Shown piece after piece: positions 12,830 through 24,200 of a DNA stretch of 64,000 bases. The stretch is from Medicago truncatula. Taxonomy: Eukaryota > Streptophyta > Magnoliopsida > Fabales > Fabaceae. Each line of letters starts with the position of its first letter. The first letter of the stretch is position 1. The translations under genes and the position numbers were made by a program. The stretch spans positions 37,546,494-37,610,493 of the forward strand of contig NC_053045.1 in NCBI RefSeq assembly GCF_003473485.1, in the 5' to 3' direction. Under the pieces are notes generated by a model. It worked only from the letters and a program-made list of their open reading frames with translations, had not been told where the DNA came from and made no database searches.

Positions 12830-15800
12830 ATGGAAGAATCAACTAGGTGGATGATACACACTTCACTTTTTCTCTTCACATTTATCTTCCTTCTCAAAAT
12901 CACACTAAAGAAATTATCCAAGCACAAAAACCTCCCTCCTTCTCCACCTTCTTTACCATTTATAGGTCATCTTCATCTCATCAAAGAACCCTTACACCGT
13001 AGCCTCCACAAGCTTGCACAAATCTATGGCCATATCTTCTTTCTCCGTGTAGGGACACGCAACATGCTTGTTGTTTCTTCACCTTCTGCTGTAGAAGAAT
13101 GTTTGTCAAAAAATGATATTACATTTGCAAACCGTACTTCCCATACACTTGCCGGAAAATATCTCAATTACAATAATACGGCGTTAGGGTTTTCTCCCTA
13201 CGGTGAACTTCATCGCAAATTGCGTCGTTTAACAACAACAGAACTTTTCTCCACCAATCGTCTTGCGATGTTCACAAAAGTTCGAGAAGAAGAGGTGCAA
13301 TTATTAGTTAAGCAAATATTTGAAGGGTGCAAAGGAGAATTGTTGTCTAAGGTTGACCTTAAAAGAAAATGTTTAGAACTTTCTTTCAATATTATGTTGA
13401 GAGTGATTTCAGGGAAACGATACTATGGTGAGGATGCAGTTGCCTTAGAAGCAAAGGAGTTTCAGATTTTAATGAATGAGTATGTAGAGCTTCTTGGAAA
13501 TGGAAATTTGAATGATTGTTTTCCAATATTAAAATGGATTGATTTTCAAGGGAAGAAAGAGAAAATGATAAACTTGATGAAAAAGATGGATGCCTTCCTT
13601 CAGAAGCTACTTGATGAGAAACGAAGAAATTGGTGCAATGACCAAAAAAATATGACGTTGATTGATGTTATGTTAGACTTGCAACAAAAGGAGCCAGAAT
13701 TCTACACGCATGAAATAGTGAAAGGCGTTGTTTTGGTGAGTATTATTGATTGATTTGCATGCACCCCCATTTTTTTTTAGGGAGCTTCTACGGTGCAGTC
13801 ATGAAATTGACTTGTTTGAAAAAGTTAATTTTAATCTTAATGTTTGATTCATTTTTAAATCGTTCATTACTGATTAATGATCAATAGTAATTCATCTAGT
13901 AATGCTTGCAACATCTTGGACTTACATGTACCATTTTATTGTTGAAATCTTTAACATGCAAATAGAGTTGCTGATATCATGCGATAGTCTTAAGTGTGAC
14001 ACTTCATGGGGTGTAACACTTAAAACAAGGTAGAATAAAATTAGATTAAGTGTATTCTCATTAATCTGATGAATTGATGATACTATGAAGACTGAACTTT
14101 TGATGCCATTGTACAAACAGTGAGGTGTTACTCAACACTTTTGATGTTATAGTGTTAACTTCACCAGAAAAGTCATTCCCACGACTTCACCATAGAATTT
14201 TCCTTTTTTTTATACACGTGTCGCTCATGCATACCCATGTTTTATACACGGGCCGCTCCATTTGTTTAAAGGTCATGCTAACTTGTACCCTTAGATCACA
14301 TGTTAAAGAACCAAAAGTAGAAATATTTCTTTATGTTTTGTGTATTCTATTTAATACAAATTCAAAAATTAAATTCAATATACACATTTTAACAAATAAT
14401 TACTATATTTGATTCAGTAAATTACTATATTTGAGTCCCCATGAGCTTAGCTCAATTGGCAGGACATTGCATAATTTATGCAGGGGCCGAGGTTCGAACC
14501 CCGGACACCTCACTTATTCTCCTTGAAAAGGAGAATTTTTAGCCACTAGGCTACTTGACAAAAAAAAAATAATACTATATTTGATTCATTAACTTGTGTC
14601 TTAAGGGCACAAGTTAGCTTTTCTCTTTGGTTAATTATGTTCAAAAATACTTCATCCGTCCATGTATGTAAGCACCCTTTGCATTTTTCACATTTCTTAA
14701 GAAAAATTGTTAGTGTAATTAATGTGTCTATTCTGTGTGTTAATATTACCAAATTGTCATTTGTTTGTATGTGTATTAAATTTGACTTTTTATATTTTAA
14801 GACAAGTTAATAGTATTAATTAAAAGTATTTTAGAAAAATAATAATAAATGCATCTAGTAATTTAAAAATGAGTTTATATTTAGAAATAAATTTTTAGTC
14901 AAAATGATGCTTATATCATATAGGGATGGAGAGAGAGTATAATTAAGGTAATGATAACTTGTGATCTCGAGTGCCCAAATTAATAAATCAAATATAAAAA
15001 TGATTTAGTTAACATGACCCATATAATTAATTTAATTATTTAGATGCTCTCAACAACATGAATTAATCATAATTTTTAACTTTAATTGAATTCACCATCC
15101 ACTCAACTGAATTAAACATATTTTTGCACGTAATTAACCTTATGTTGCGGGTGAATGAAGAAGTGATTAACCTTATATTGCGGGTGAATGAAGAAATTAG
15201 TGTCTAATGTCCATCAAACACTTTTTATTTACTATACTTCATTCATCCCAAAACGATTGACTTTGTTTTTTTTTTTTTTTAAAAAATCGTTTTGTATATG
15301 TCAATGCACGATTTAACTTTTAACATCTTTAATTACCTCTTAACAAAAATTATAAAAAGTTGATGTCCTAAAAATATTTTTTGAGACAAATTCAACATCT
15401 TAAAGTAAGGGAGAAAGAGAGTAAAAATTCAATATAATTATAAAATAGAGTTGTACCAAAATTATCGTACATGTATCATTTCTCCATTCATAATTGTTGC
15501 ATGAATCTCTTTTTAAAGTTGGTCATATGCTGCAATGGAAGTCGAGCTACGCCTTGGTTGTAGTAGATTTTATTTAGAGAGGAAAGTTGTAGTGAAAATT
15601 ATTAAGGAACAGACATGTTGACGTTATATATATTAGTCCATATGTTTTAAAATACACTTGACAGTCAACCACTATATACATGTTAATATACAACTTTGAC
15701 TATTAATATCTTTAATTATATATATATATTAAAAAAATTATAAAAATTTGATATTTTAAAAATATTTATTGAGATAAATCAAAAAACATTTTACATGTTA

Positions 15801-16929
15801 ACATTTGTATTTACATATTAATTAAAAAATATGTCAAAGTAAGTTATGTGAATAGTGTATATTATAAAATTGTAATATATATATTTTGAATCTAAGGAAG
15901 CAGATCTTAATTGAATAATTTGCTTACCAAAAAAAAAAAAATCTAAATGGACCATCTTCTTCTAATCACTCTCTCCTTCTTCCTCTTTTCAAAATATGTA
16001 GTTTATTTCTCTTTTGATCTTCTCTTTCTTGATCTTCTTTTGTTATTTTTCTCTCTCTCTTGATCTTCTCTCTAAAATTGAGAGAGACATAAATTATGGA
16101 AGGGGGAGAAGGAGAGAGTGAATGGAATGAGAATATAAATGGACTTTAAAAAAAAAAAAAAAAAAACAATATCCAAATGGAAAAAAAATGTAGTAGTTTA
16201 ACAATTGCTTCAATTAATTTTGCCTAGTTTTTAGATATGAAAATGGTGCTACATAATCTTGAATTAACATAACAATTCACCACATATGTCAAAATAATTA
16301 TGCAGGTAATACTTGTAGCTGGCTCTGAGCCATCGGCTACAACCATGGAATGGGCACTCTCACTTCTCCTCAACCATCCAGAAACAATGAATAAGGTAAG
16401 GGCTGAAATAGACACTTGTGTGGGACAAGATAAACTTGTGAATGAATCAGATGCTTCAAAACTAAAATACTTGCAAATGGTACTTATGGAGACACTTCGT
16501 TTATACCCTCCAGCTCCACTAATGTTACCACACGAATCCTCCAATGATTGCAATGTTTGTGGTTTTGATATACCAAAAGGGACAATGCTTCTTGTGAATC
16601 TTTGGGCCCTACATAGAGACCCTAACTTATGGAAAGATCCAACAAGGTTTGTGCCAGAGAGATTTGAAGAAGGGGAATTAGGTGGTGGTGAAATTTATAA
16701 TATGATTCCATTTGGTGTTGGAAGGAGATCTTGTCCTGGAGCTGCTTTAGCAAAACGTTTTATTGGACATGCAATAGGATCTTTGATTCAATGCTTTGAG
16801 TGGGAGAGAATTGGAGATGAAGAAATTGACATGAATGAGGGAATAGGGCTTACAATGCCTAAAGTTGAACCTTTGGTTGCCTTATGCAAGCCACGCCAAG
16901 TTATGGTAGAAGTTATCTCAAATATATAA
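12830..16929 (+). CDS. cytochrome P450, CYP81 family (isoflavonoid-hydroxylase-like)
   Basis: A membrane-bound monooxygenase that needs P450 reductase. CYP81E members in legumes hydroxylate isoflavones at the 2' or 3' position; the substrate here is unknown. Two exons, 12830-13735 and 16306-16929, phase 0, 509 residues. Landmarks in order: N-terminal anchor (residues about 8-28), proline hinge LPPSPPSLPFIGHL, K-helix ETLR (364-367), PERF (419-422) and heme loop FGVGRRSCPG with ligand Cys445. The I-helix oxygen motif reads AGSEPS (307-312): the acidic residue is kept, but Pro311 stands where the conserved Thr is expected. The single intron is at the usual CYP81 position but is 2570 bp long and packed with a SINE and MITEs. 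No frameshift or stop is seen. Family is confident; subfamily is inferred. Confidence 0.9.
14276..14618. mobile_element. hairpin-ended small element, copy A (contains a SINE)
   Basis: The left end GCTAACTTGTACCC...TGTTAAAG and the right end TTAACTTGTGTCTTAAGG...CAAGTTAGC are inverted relative to each other, and each is itself palindromic. It is related to the copies at 18363, 20990 and 24262. The SINE at 14435-14572 sits inside with a target duplication. It lies in the P450 intron. Confidence 0.6.
14435..14572 (+). repeat. tRNA-derived SINE with perfect 12-bp target duplication
   Basis: Starts GTCCCCATGAGCTTAGCTC. The A box is TTAGCTCAATTGGC, the B box is AGGTTCGAACCCCGG, and the tail GGCTACTTGAC runs into poly-A. 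The flanks TACTATATTTGA (14423-14434 and 14573-14584) are identical. This is the clearest of at least six SINE copies in the window. Confidence 0.9.
14650..14937. mobile_element. Stowaway-like MITE
   Basis: Flanked by TA on both sides. The left end CTTCATCCGTCC and the right end GGATGGAGAGAGAG are imperfect inverted repeats of the CTCCCTCC type seen in Stowaway (Tc1/mariner) MITEs. The following GTATGTAAGCACC and its inverted counterpart GATGCTTATATCATA extend the match. It lies in the P450 intron. Confidence 0.65.
15237..15421. mobile_element. Stowaway-like MITE, diverged
   Basis: TA-flanked. The ends CTTCATTCATCCC and GGGAGAAAGAGAG are imperfectly inverted. The interior (TCTTTAATTA, AAAATATTTTTTGAGA) recurs at about 15620-15890, which is probably a second, more decayed copy without clear ends. 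Confidence 0.5.
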
Positions 16930-18254
16930 CTTATGTATTATACATTTGTGTTGTATGTAACTAAATAAATAAAAGTATGTGTTGAAAACTAAATAAAAGT
17001 ATTGTAAAATAAACTAAATAAAATTAGTGGACACCAAAAGCATTTTTGATGTGTTAAATTTCTACATCACGTCAGGCTTGGACAAATGAATTTGTTTGAA
17101 TGAAGACAATATAATGATAATGCTGTGAATGTGTGTTTGAAGTCGTCCTTCTCTTTTTATAAATATTTTTTTTTTCTTCGTATTTATTAAGAAAAAGTGT
17201 CTAGTATATTTATGAAAAATGTTATTTGAACATCTAAAATTTAGCAAAGTATTTAACATTTAACATTATATTAAAATACATCATTTATAAGTGTTGATTT
17301 GATTTGAAGAGACAAAAAAAACTAATAAAAACAGAATCATATCTACACAATATATAAATACATTGTCGAAAAAGAATTTTTAATAAAATAGTAGAAGGGG
17401 CCAAGAAAAAAACTTCTCTCTACATCTATGTCATCCTTTTAACCCTCCTTTGTGCCTCCCTTCTCCTCCACCATATCCAAATTTTCTTCTTCGTCCCCAT
17501 GTAGATTCGGTGGTGGTGATGCGACGAGGCCTTTTGTCTGCATAATCTTTTCATGCCTTCCCTCAAGAATCGTCTGACTGTGTCTTTTCTGGTGGTTGAA
17601 GCGCCCGTGGCTTTGAAGAGAGTGCATTGTTTACGCTTTCTCTGTTCTCTTCGATTTCCTCAACGCTCCGCTAGAGTAGGTGACTCACGAATGTTGGTTT
17701 GCAGATCTATGTTTTTATTGCCATTTTTTCTTTTGACGTTTGTCCTCGTTCTCTTTTGACTTCGTCGTAGGATATAAGGGTCGTGGTTTCAATAGTTATT
17801 TCTATGGATAGTAGGTTGTAGATGTAGAGTTGGCTTTCTACAGGCCCTTCTACGATGGTTACAACCTTTGGGGTGGTCTTGATTATAATGGGGGTTTTGA
17901 TTCGTGATTATGGGTTTTTGTTGTTTCATCCCTTTTTGGTTGTCATTGGTTGTGTTATGTAACCATTAACAATGGGGATGCAAGTGTTGGCACAACAAGG
18001 TCGTGGTTGTTGGTGTTGTTTTGTATTAAATGTGATGTGGGTGGTGGTTAATGTTCGTAACACAAGGTAGTGGTCGTTGGTGTTGGGAGTTGGAATGTTA
18101 ACAGTGTTTTTTTGTTCGCGTGGTGATGAGATGTTGGTAAAATTTGATTAGGTAAAAAAGAATAAGGTTTAAATAAAAGAGTTTAAATGAAGGATAAAAT
18201 TGAAAGAAAAAAGACACACCAGAACTTGATATTTCCTTTATGTATTGCTATATA
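16930..18254. other. P450 3' flank and intergenic region
   Basis: The first 100-150 bases are the likely P450 3' UTR (AATAAATAAA near 16963). From about 17400 to 18120 the base composition is GC-richer and looks like old coding or transcribed DNA, but no frame gives a recognisable protein. Confidence 0.4.
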
Positions 18255-18317
18255 CTCCCTCCGGCCACTATTATAAGTAAAAATTGAACTTTTGCTTATA
18301 ATAGTGACCGGAGGGAG
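18255..18317. mobile_element. 63-bp Stowaway-type MITE
   Basis: A TA-flanked near-perfect palindrome: CTCCCTCCGGCCACTATTAT on the left against ATAATAGTGACCGGAGGGAG on the right. Nearly the whole element is stem, with only a handful of mismatches. This is the shortest plausible Stowaway here. Confidence 0.85.
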
Positions 18318-18362
18318 TATTGATATAAATAAACAAGTTTTAATGAATCATTTAAGGGTAAT

Positions 18363-18715
18363 GCTAACTAGTGTTCCGAGAACACTAGTTAAGGAAAACA
18401 AAAATAGAAAATTTTGCATTGAAAATAATATTTTTTACACTTTTAAGAGTTTGACTATACAAGTTCCTTAAAAAAAAATACAAGTTGATTGGGCTCCAGT
18501 GGCAAGGAGCTCATTCCAAAGACGTGCCCGGGAAATACCGGGTTCGATTCCCAGGGGAAACAAAGCTTGGCTAGTGCGCATGCCTCTACGCACGAGCCGG
18601 ATTAGTTATCCACCATTGGTGGGTCGGAAATCGATGCGAAAGCTAAAAAAAAAAATTCCAAGAATTTTTTACTATATTTGTCTCCTTAACTAATGCTTGA
18701 GAGACACTGGTTAGT
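18363..18715. mobile_element. hairpin-ended small element, copy B (contains a SINE)
   Basis: The left terminus GCTAACTAGTGTTC-CGA-GAACACTAGTTAAG is a perfect hairpin with 12-bp arms. The right terminus CTTAACTAATGCTTGAGAG...GGTTAGT is its decayed inverted partner. The interior AATTTTGCATTGAAAATAAT recurs in copy D (ATTGCATTGAAAACAACAT). A SINE interrupts the right half. Confidence 0.65.
18483..18652 (+). repeat. tRNA-derived SINE, second family
   Basis: A-box region GGGCTCCAGTGGCAAGG, B box CGGGTTCGATTCCC, a CGAGCCGGATTAG segment resembling plant Au-type SINEs, and a 3' end GCGAAAGCT followed by an 11-base A run. It lies inside hairpin-ended element copy B. Confidence 0.7.
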
Positions 18716-18825
18716 ATTTTCCATGATTTAATTTGTATGCGTTGCTAATATAAAAATGTTTTTCAATGTCATTCGATCATAACTATTAGATCATTAAAAA
18801 TGTTTGATTTTTTTTTTTTGACAAA

Positions 18826-19180
18826 AATAAATAATATTCATTCATTCAAATTGATGGAGTACATTGATGCAATGAAAATTCGTTAAAAACAAAAAGGATG
18901 AATCTGTGAACAAATTCACATCATCCATGTTAATAGCATAAAACGACAAAGTACTAAAGCATACACATATGACTATATTTAAGTCTCCAGAATACTCATG
19001 TCTCCGGATCTGCAACGTTGAAGACTCCAAAGTCATTGAGTTGATCTGCACTGGATCGAAGTTGATCAAACAATCTGAAATGAACAAATACCTGAACGAA
19101 ACAAGAATGACAAACAAGGTCGCACAAAGACAACAAACAAAACAACGTCGCACTAAGACGACGAAATAACAAAAGAAAAA
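18826..19180 (-). repeat. dispersed repeat resembling a LINE 3' end, copy 2
   Basis: Homologous over its length to 6590-6955, in the same orientation, with many substitutions and few indels. Like copy 1 it is non-coding and ends on the minus strand in TGAATGAATGAATA plus an A/T tail. Confidence 0.7.
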
Positions 19181-19810
19181 AACCAAGTAGATGTAAAAAT
19201 CACTTATTTTAATAAAAAGGAAATATAAAACGAGTTAGATGGGTGATTTTGATGGATGAAGGAGAAGAAAATTAAGGTTTTTAAATGTTTGATTTTATTC
19301 ACAATAACTTTTAAAATCAATTATTTGATTGACTGTGATTTGTTTGTTAACAAGGTAGAACTTTTTACGCCGGGAGTATTTACAAATTAAACTATTAAGT
19401 TAATGGTAAAATATGAAACACAAATATATATATATATATATATATATAAAAGGAAAATATTACATAGACACCTTTTAATTGCATACACTCTTGTACACCT
19501 CATGTATTAGGAAGAGAGAAGAGAAGAAGAAAGAGAAAGTGTACTTGTGTGGGGTCCATATGGCCACATATCAGATTTTTGTGTGGGTGTCAAGGGGTGT
19601 ATTGCAACTAAGGGTGTTTATGTATATAACAAAAAAAAATGATATTACTCTATGGATTGCTTTTTGAAAATTGGGATGGCATTTCGATAAACTATTTACT
19701 CTCAAGAATAAAATTTATACACTACTTTTCGATTTTTTATTCATATATGTTTAGAGTGTAGTATTTTTTTATTCGCGAGAATAAAACATAACTAGGCTAT
19801 TCGAACATTG
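19181..19810. other. intergenic, AT-rich with TA microsatellite
   Basis: No gene is seen. A TA dinucleotide run lies at about 19427-19447. The remainder is low-complexity AT-rich sequence. Confidence 0.5.
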
Positions 19811-19818
19811 ATTAGGGT

Positions 19819-20389
19819 TAGGGTTGGGAATAGGTTAGGCCGGCCTACAGGGGCCTACGGTCTGGTCTGGACTGTTTAGTAGATAGGTCTAGGCTTAGGC
19901 TTTTTAGAAAGTCTGTTTAGTTAAATAGGCCAAGCTTAGCCTTCAAAAAAAGACTGTTAAGCCTAATAGGCCGGCCTATTAATACTTATTTATTAAAAAA
20001 TATTTTTTTTTTATATTAAAATAATTGCATATATTAAAAATATAAACATCTTTTTCTCTATCTATTAGTCCCTTAATAGGCTTTGTTGTTATAGGTTTTT
20101 ATATAGGCTTTAATCTAGTTGAAATTTACTTGTAGTGAAATAGACTTTTAAGTAGGCTTTAAGACATGTTTAACCTATTTAGTATGCCAAATGAACTATT
20201 TGATGACCTTAATGTGAAGTAGGCCTGTAAGTAGGCTTTCAGGCTAGTCCAGACTTTTAAATAGGTCAGGCCAGGCCTAAAAAAACGGCCTATGATAGGC
20301 CATAGGCCAGGCTCAGGCTTGTGATTTATTTCGTAGGCCAGGCTCAGGCCTATCAAAGCCTGGCCTGGCCTGGCCTATTCCCACCCCTA
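19819..20389. mobile_element. hAT-like element, 571 bp, perfect 8-bp target duplication
   Basis: Left end TAGGGTTGGGAATAGGTTAG, right end CCTATTCCCACCCCTA, i.e. TIR TAGGGNTGGGAATAGG. The flanks ATTAGGGT at 19811-19818 and 20390-20397 are identical 8-mers, the length expected for hAT. The interior repeats GGCCTA/AGGCC motifs many times near both ends. It has no transposase, so it is non-autonomous. Confidence 0.85.
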
Positions 20390-20392
20390 ATT

Positions 20393-20519
20393 AGGGTGAC
20401 CATAATTTAGTTGGTAGAGACATCGTTATATATATATAGAGGTTGAAGTTTGAACATCGGACTCTTCAATTTAATCACTTTTAAGATGAATTTCTAGCAA
20501 TAAGGCTATTTGAAAAAAC
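20393..20519 (+). repeat. tRNA-derived SINE, diverged
   Basis: A-box side AATTTAGTTGGTAGAGAC, B-box side TTGAAGTTTGAACATCGGAC, and the tail AGGCTATTTGAAAAAACA, matching the tail type of the SINE at 14435. It starts next to the right target duplication of the hAT-like element, so the hAT insertion fell at or near its 5' end. Confidence 0.6.
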
Positions 20520-20989
20520 ACAACTTTCAATATTTTCACCAGGATATCAAGAATTTACCAAACGAAAATAACATTCTTGGTAAATAAATTCACAAGAAAG
20601 TTAATATTGGTCTAAACTTGACTTGTACAATTGTACAGACTAATTTCTCAAGTTGAGAAGGTCCTCACTGAATGAGAAAACTCTCTCTCAAAAGATTTTT
20701 TTAAGAACCTAGGACCTTTAAGTTAAATAAATTATTGGTCTCTATAAATATAAATGTTTTGATTATTAATTCTCTAAAAAAAAATCTTCAAAATATGGTC
20801 GCAAAAATATTTTTCGCCATCAAAGTTGACCTCCTAATATTTTTTACATAGACCTTAAAAACAAAACGTTGTAATTTTATAGGATCAAAACTTATTTTCT
20901 TTTTAAAAAAAAAAGGACCAAAACTTTTTTTTTTGTTTTGAAGGAGGACCAAAACTTGTTTAAAACCTTTTAATTATTAAAAGGGAAAT
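20520..20989. other. intergenic, no gene seen
   Basis: Contains short direct repeats of AGGACCAAAACTT (about 20910-20960) of the kind found in low-coding TIR elements. Nothing else is recognisable. Confidence 0.4.
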
Positions 20990-21162
20990 GCTAACTGGTG
21001 CCCCCGGGGCACTGGTTAAGAATATGAATAAGGAAATTATATAGTAGTTAATGCATTGAAATTGTGTACTTAATTTATAATAAAGTCAAAAACAGTTTCC
21101 TTTTATGGTAATAATTACCTTTTATGGTATGCTTAACTAGTGCCCCGGGGGCACCGGTTAGC
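20990..21162. mobile_element. hairpin-ended small element, copy C
   Basis: The left terminus GCTAACTGGTGCCCCCGGGG continues into a GGTTAAG arm. The right terminus CTTAACTAGTGCCCCGGGGG continues into CACCGGTTAGC. Each end is self-complementary and the two ends are inverted copies. At 173 bp it is the shortest full copy, and it lies just upstream of UMP1. Confidence 0.75.
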
Positions 21163-21207
21163 AGGACCCTTATTAAAATACTAACTTATTACCAAAGAAA
21201 CCCTTTT

Positions 21208-21215
21208 ATATATAA
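21208..21215 (+). promoter_or_regulatory. probable TATA box of UMP1
   Basis: TATATATAAAC, about 75-80 bases upstream of the start codon at 21291. It lies only about 45 bases downstream of hairpin-ended element copy C, so that element is part of the proximal promoter. Confidence 0.5.
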
Positions 21216-21290
21216 ACGATTTTGTTGTTCCATTGAAACTCGATACTGAAAGCAAAGAGAAATCGAAGAATTCGAAACACAGAAATCGAC

Positions 21291-24200
21291 ATGGAAGAAG
21301 AATCAAAGACCATTCCTCACCAAATCGGCGGTGTCCACACCGATGTTCTTCGTTTTGGACTCCCCGGAGTCAAGAGCGACATCGTTGGTGCTCACCCTCT
21401 CGAATCATCTCTCCAATCTGTAATTCTTTTTCTCTCTCCTTTTCAATTTCATCTTTTAATCTTTCCGCGTTATCTTTACCCGATCTAATCGTTGTTTTTT
21501 CAATTGATTTGCCTGATTTTTATGTTAGCAATTTCCAGGGTTTTGAATTTAGTAAAAAAAAAAAATTAGGGTTTTGAATAAAAATTGATTGAAGAAGACA
21601 TAAAAAAGTGTTCTATGATCTAATTGAATAGTATCTTTTTTTTTTTTTTTCCAAGTTTGGATTTTTAAGTGTTATGTGTGTTTGTTTTCATTTGGGTGTT
21701 GTTTTTAGGTAAGGGGTGTGGAAGAAGCTATGAAGAGGCAATGCAAAGTGAACTTGTATGGAGCTGCTTTTCCACTCAAGGAGGAACTTGACAGGCAAAT
21801 TCTTTCTAGGTACGGGTAGTTCAAATTTAATTTATCTATTTTTTAAGGCTATATTCATAAAATGATTTGAAAGTCCAAACTATTTAGTTTAGTGATGATA
21901 TGACACACAACTTGTTTGTATTAATAGTGAGTGTTTGAATTTGTATGTTAGGAATATCAATCACAGTTCATATATTGAGAAAATAGGACAAACAATGACA
22001 TAAGAATGTAAGCTAAAAAGGTGTTGGTATGTGAACGTGAAAACAACTACCAATATGTGAATGTGGGTTAACTAACTTGGTTTGGAGCTGTTTTTCTACT
22101 GAATGAGGAGCTTGACAGGCCAAATAATTTCTCAGTACGAGTATTTGAAAGTTTAATAATCTACTTTTTCAAGCTAGATTCATAAAATGATTCGAAAGTC
22201 GAAATTATTAACTTCAGTGAGAACATGACATGAAGTGACGAGATGCCTTGTTTTTAACTAGTAGAGAGTGTTAAAATTTGTATGGTAGAAATTAGGGGTG
22301 GACAACCAGTCTGCTTCGGTTGAAAAATACGAATCCGTTCATAACCACAGTTGAGATATCTACATCCATCACGGTCCATTTTGGTCGGGTGGCGGATTGG
22401 TCGGGCTTTCAGGTGCACAACTGTTTTTCCAGAGTTTTAAATACAACCCATATCCCAGATTTCACAGTAAGAAGAAGTATAAAGTATGGAGAAACAAGAT
22501 TAGCATAGTTTGAACAAGGAACAACAAGCATATTTTAACAATATTAAAAACGATCAACTCAGACCTAGGGTGTGTTTGGTTTGCAAAACAGTAAATACTG
22601 GACATATCAGTACAAGACAGAACAACACAAGGCAGAACAGAACAAGACAAATTTTTTTGGCATTGAATAATTTTTTGTTTTATATGATTTTTGGGGGACG
22701 AAATGCCATTTTGGATTTTTAGACAACTTTTATGTGGGACAAAAAGTTGTGCTGTGGTTTAGTGAAGTACAAAAATATGAGTTTTTGTCATGTCCCTTGC
22801 ATCCAGTTTGTCCTGTACCTGAAACAGTTTTACAAATCAAACACTGGACAACTGAAGGTGTTCTGTCCTGTCCTTCATTTTTTAGCAAATCAAACGCACA
22901 CTAAGTTTTGACTTGATAGAAACTATGTTTTATGCTAAAAAAAACCGATACAAAATGAGATTGAGTGAGTGAAGCAGATTATGAAGATATGTGTTGGAAG
23001 CGCCATGCTTAGGTGGTATGTTGCAATGAGCAAATTTGCTGCTAGTTGTTAAGAGCCAAATCGAAGATCTTTAGAAGGAAAGCAGTAGAGATGATTGAGT
23101 GAGAGGCAGTGGCAAGTTTTCTGGAAGTTTTAAAATGGGATGCTAGCACCTCTACTCTTGAGCTTGAGTCGAATAAAAAAGAAAGACAAATGGTAAAGTT
23201 TTGCTGTTGAAAAGAGAAATGTTAAATTTATTGTGACTGTTAAGTCCCAATGCATGCAGTAATAAATTGACAAATAAATTAATGTGCGATGGAAATATAC
23301 AATTAATTTTGACTTGAAATGATGAATTTATTTCTCCTGTCAATTTGTGAGTCTCAAAGCAAATTTTATGGGTAACGAGGCATCATTGTGATCAAGTGGA
23401 AAGAATAGGATCTGACATGTGAATAGTACCACAATAGCAGCGTATTGATCAGATACGGTTTTCCAAAAGGCTAATTATTTCTGCCCGCAACCGCCCGTCA
23501 AAATCCGTATGAAGCTAAGTTGACCAATATATTGACCCGACAACCTGCCAGAGACCACTCTTATGTTAATTTCAGTTACCGGGTTTGGTCGTATGCGGTT
23601 TGCTTGTCCACCCCTAGTAGAACCGGATGTGGTTTGCTTGTCCACCCCTAGTAGAAATTTCATTCACTGTCCGTATTTTGGGTAATGGTGACATAGGACA
23701 ACGGCATAAGAATGCAAGCTAAATTGTTTTGGTATGTTAATGTGAAAACAACTATTGATATGTGAAAGTGAGTTAACTAACAGCGCAATGTTAGCTGGGT
23801 ACCTCATGTGATTTGATGATGTGCAGAAGTTTGTTGTAGAAATCATTTGTTTAAATATTTTTATTGCTAAGGTTGAGAGTGGTTTGAATTTGATGTAATA
23901 CCATATTACCATTGTTCCTTGTAGGTTCCAGAGGCCTCCAGGGGTAATTCCTTCTTCAATGCTGGGTTTGGAGACTGTTACAGGAACTCTTGATCACTTT
24001 GGCTTTGAAGATTATCTAAATGGTAATATGATTTTCCTTTCATTATTTTGTTTTTTGGCAGTGTTCATTACTTATTTTAATTTTTGTCGCAATCGATTAG
24101 CTGAACTATGCTTAGAGCTATGTGTAGTTGAGTTTCTCTGCTTAACTAGTGCTTCTTGCATGATATATTAAAAATTATACTAAATTAATATGAAATCTTG

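Noticed and set aside
14435..14572. A tRNA gene
   Set aside because: A and B boxes are present, but the cloverleaf stems do not close. The poly-A tail and 12-bp target duplication show a SINE.
17400..18120. Possible gene in the GC-richer region after the P450
   Set aside because: All frames are broken every few tens of codons and no family motif is visible.
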